IMG/VR virus record: IMGVR_UViG_3300028392_000136 | Coordinates: 1 to 39,465 of that record | DNA from: a virus | Length of the DNA: 39,465 nucleotides | Reading direction: 5' to 3' (one strand) | Shown here: one piece after another, positions 37,362 through 39,465 of the stretch | Numbering within the stretch: position 1 is the first letter of the stretch | Layout: each line of letters opens with the position of its first letter | Made by a program: the position numbers and the translations under genes | The notes under the pieces: model-generated | What the model was told of the DNA's origin: nothing | Databases searched by the model: none | Seen by the model: the letters and a program-made list of their open reading frames with translations, nothing else

Positions 37362-39446
37362 TTATCGTGCCATCGGCTTGATGACAATTTTCCCGCGGGC
37401 ACCCTTGGGAAGCTCTACCTTGCGCCGCTTGCGGCCACCGGCCTCCGTCGATGACGGCTGCACACCTTGGATCGATGCGGCCACAGCGGAGCCGACAAGA
37501 CAATCAAGCCAGTGATTATCACGGCCGGCCATTTTCCACTCGTCCACCACGCGGCCGCGTGCCTCTGTTCGCACCGGGTATTCGCTGGTGAGGTGCTCGA
37601 AGAGGAGATCGTGATCGCCGGCGTGAATCGACATGGCCTCCGGATCGCCGAGAGCCAGGCGGAGCCGGGCGGCCACGAACGTCTTCCAGAAATTTGTATC
37701 GTAGAGCACCGATCGCTGGCCTTCGCTCACCTGCCCGAGCTTCCAATTGAGCCCGATCTTGTCGCCGCGGCCTTTTGTTTTTTCCGTAAGAGCCTGCGAA
37801 GAGGCACCGATGCCGCGGCCGTGGCTCGGCAGAATGTTCGCTGCGAAGTGCGATCGCCTCGCGAACGTCCGCACCACCTGCGTACTCTGGCCCCAGTTGG
37901 CATCAATGAGCAGCTGCGAGACGCGGAGCGCGACGCCGTCCTCCCGTTTCCACTCGCGGCCCATGATATCGGCGGCCACCTTCTCAAGGCCCGCGGCCAA
38001 AGCTCCCTCAAAGCCGGCGCCTTTGGCCTTCATCGCGAGCGTTGTCTTGGCATGTTTTGCTTCAAAGAAACTGCTCACCTGATCCGGGTAGCAGCCGTAG
38101 GCCACGATGTGGCCGCCGAAGGCATCGTTCCATGATGAGACGCTCCAAAACAGGAGCTTCTCCTGCACGTCCACGAAGCAGGTGAGCGTGTTGTGCCCGA
38201 GGGGAACGATCCCGCGTTTCGTCGGCACCACCCGCGAGGCGAGCCCTCGCTTGTCGAGCCGATCGGACGCGATATCGTCCACCATCGGCTCGTTCTGGTA
38301 TTCAGCGTTGAATGAGCTCTCGCCGCGATCGATGCGGAGATTCCACGCGTGCTGAAGCGCCGAGATCTCATCCTCGTTGTGCCGCTGCGGCCACGCCACG
38401 CGGGAGCCCTTATCCATCTCGCCCTGGCGAACGCGATAGAACTCGTCCGCCGCGGCGGTGCCTTGGCCCGTCCGCTGGCCTTCGCGGCGCAGCTCGGCGT
38501 ACTGGCTCCAGAGAGCATCCTCCGTCGGCCACTCGTAGATCAGCTTCGTCCGCTCGCCTTGCCACGCGGGATGCCGAGCACGATCGAGGAGCCGATCGGC
38601 GAGATCGTCGGTGCGGATCACGGTGATGGTGCAGAGGCCCGCAATTTTTTTCCCCGGCCCCGCGAGGCCGAGGATGGCTCCGGAGAGGATCTTCTCGCGG
38701 GTGGCCACCTGCGATGGGCTGGCGGCCGATTCGTCAGTCTGCGGATCGTCAATGAGCACCAGCGATGGGCGGATGCTCGTGCCGTCCGGCCGCGTGTGCT
38801 TGAGGCCGCGAATGCGGCCGGTGATGCCGGCTACGCGGACGGCGGCGCCGGCGGATTGAGCACCGGGGATCCACGGGAGGGTAACGGTGTCGGCAGTCCA
38901 TTCGATGTGAGTCGGATTGCCCTGATATGTCTGGCCTTTGGCTCGCTGGGAAATCCGCTCCAAAGCCCGCACCGGGGCGCAGACTTCGGGGAAGTCCTCG
39001 AGGAGCAGATCGTTATTTTCGATGGTGCCTTTCACGGAGTCGAGCATCTGGCCGGCGATGCCTTGATCGGCTCCCACCAGCAACAGGAATTGCTGGTGGC
39101 CATAGGACAGGCACCAGACACACGCGGCCTCAGCCATTGTAGTTTTGCCTGAGCCTCTTGGCATCGCGAATGCGATGAGCTCGCCGTGGAGCACGGCGCC
39201 CTCGATCTTCGCGATTGCTCGGAGGTGATCTTCGCTCCACGCTAGGGGGAACGATTCCGGCAAATACGTTTCGCAGTAGAGGCGGAAGTTCTCGCGGCAC
39301 TCATCGCGGCGAGCCGGATTCACGACGGCGGGTAGATCGCCGATCTCGCGTGCGGATTTGGACGCCGAACGCCCGCGGGCGTTCTCCGCTTCCTTGTGCC
39401 GCTGATACCCCGGATCGCCCTTCTTCACAAGCCGCCCCTCAACCAA
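37362..39446 (-). CDS. terL: Terminase large subunit (gpA family)
   Basis: 694 residues from TTG 39446. GTG 39428 has GAGGGG eight bases upstream and may be the true start. The ATPase has Walker A in MPRGSGKTT (95-103) and Walker B in SLVLIDDPQTDES. The nuclease half has TCFVDVQEKLLFWSVSSW (Asp) and QLLIDANWGQS (Asp). It drives DNA into the prohead and cuts the concatemer. The frame stays open to the right edge and, if the genome is circular, continues into the left-edge ORF. Confidence 0.9.
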   Translation of the reverse strand: MVEGRLVKKGDPGYQRHKEAENARGRSASKSAREIGDLPAVVNPARRDECRENFRLYCETYLPESFPLAWSEDHLRAIAKIEGAVLHGELIAFAMPRGSGKTTMAEAACVWCLSYGHQQFLLLVGADQGIAGQMLDSVKGTIENNDLLLEDFPEVCAPVRALERISQRAKGQTYQGNPTHIEWTADTVTLPWIPGAQSAGAAVRVAGITGRIRGLKHTRPDGTSIRPSLVLIDDPQTDESAASPSQVATREKILSGAILGLAGPGKKIAGLCTITVIRTDDLADRLLDRARHPAWQGERTKLIYEWPTEDALWSQYAELRREGQRTGQGTAAADEFYRVRQGEMDKGSRVAWPQRHNEDEISALQHAWNLRIDRGESSFNAEYQNEPMVDDIASDRLDKRGLASRVVPTKRGIVPLGHNTLTCFVDVQEKLLFWSVSSWNDAFGGHIVAYGCYPDQVSSFFEAKHAKTTLAMKAKGAGFEGALAAGLEKVAADIMGREWKREDGVALRVSQLLIDANWGQSTQVVRTFARRSHFAANILPSHGRGIGASSQALTEKTKGRGDKIGLNWKLGQVSEGQRSVLYDTNFWKTFVAARLRLALGDPEAMSIHAGDHDLLFEHLTSEYPVRTEARGRVVDEWKMAGRDNHWLDCLVGSAVAASIQGVQPSSTEAGGRKRRKVELPKGARGKIVIKPMAR

Positions 39447-39465
39447 TTCAGTGTGTAAAAGTAGT

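Noticed and set aside
1-39465. Integrated prophage with host flanks
   Set aside because: No second copy of the tRNA-Arg fragment and no bacterial genes were seen at either end.
1-39465. Small ORF MRMTHYFYTLNWLRGGL across the joined ends, ending on the terminase GTG
   Set aside because: Attractive GTGA overlap, but only 17 codons, no ribosome site and AT-rich codons; also depends on unproven circularity.

Overview
This window looks like the complete genome, opened at an arbitrary point, of a temperate siphovirus-type phage. Three things support this. There is a full head, connector, tail and terminase set, with no bacterial housekeeping genes at either edge. A reading frame running off the left edge (minus strand from 236 to 1) rejoins the large terminase frame at the right edge without a stop if base 39465 is joined to base 1. 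A fragment of a host tRNA-Arg gene, the probable phage attachment site, lies next to the integrase in the middle of phage genes, as in a free or circular phage, rather than at the ends as in a prophage. The DNA is GC-rich with strong third-position G/C bias. Several proteins (the small secreted Cys-rich protein, the membrane-anchored papain-like protease, some tail proteins) resemble families I remember mainly from Planctomycetota, so a planctomycete host is my best guess. It is an inference, not a demonstration.

Layout. Positions 1-9.4 kb (minus strand) hold the early region: a CsrA-like regulator, a Sak4-like RecA-fold ATPase, an SSB-like protein ending in DDDIPF, small helix-turn-helix and coiled-coil proteins, a ParB-domain DNA methyltransferase overlapping a DUF262-HNH protein, and a replisome-organiser-like protein. 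The gene for that last protein contains four perfect 22-bp-spaced palindromic iterons beside a polypyrimidine tract, a lambda-like origin candidate. A consensus promoter inside a 12-bp dyad operator (9534-9576) drives this operon, with an XRE-type repressor gene upstream (9636-9902). Positions 9.9-12.5 kb hold the attachment site and a plus-strand lysogeny operon: integrase, excisionase-like protein and four small genes, ending at a large inverted repeat.

Positions 12.5-18.2 kb (minus strand) hold a chain of mostly overlapping small membrane-protein genes around a papain-like (C1A) cysteine protease, which is the best lysis candidate because I see no peptidoglycan hydrolase. The same stretch carries a nucleotide and phosphoester enzyme group: an Nmad1-like protein, a deoxyribosyltransferase-like protein, a metallophosphoesterase and an SprT-like metallopeptidase. 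Positions 18.2-26.5 kb hold tail genes: distal tail proteins, a tape measure protein with a recent 99-bp tandem duplication, a tail assembly chaperone with a -1 frameshift extension, three tandem tail-tube-like paralogues and connector genes. Positions 26.5-33.3 kb hold a tail terminator, a three-gene glycan cassette (glycosyltransferase, YibB-like, GH130-like), the tail fibre and a connector protein. Positions 33.3-39.5 kb hold the head module: decoration protein, a fused prohead protease and major capsid protein, lambda-type portal, a gpW-like protein and the large terminase.

Most minus-strand genes overlap their neighbour by ATGA, GTGA or TGATG, which implies translational coupling in long operons. 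I did not recognise a DNA polymerase, a helicase, a classical endolysin or a definite small terminase.
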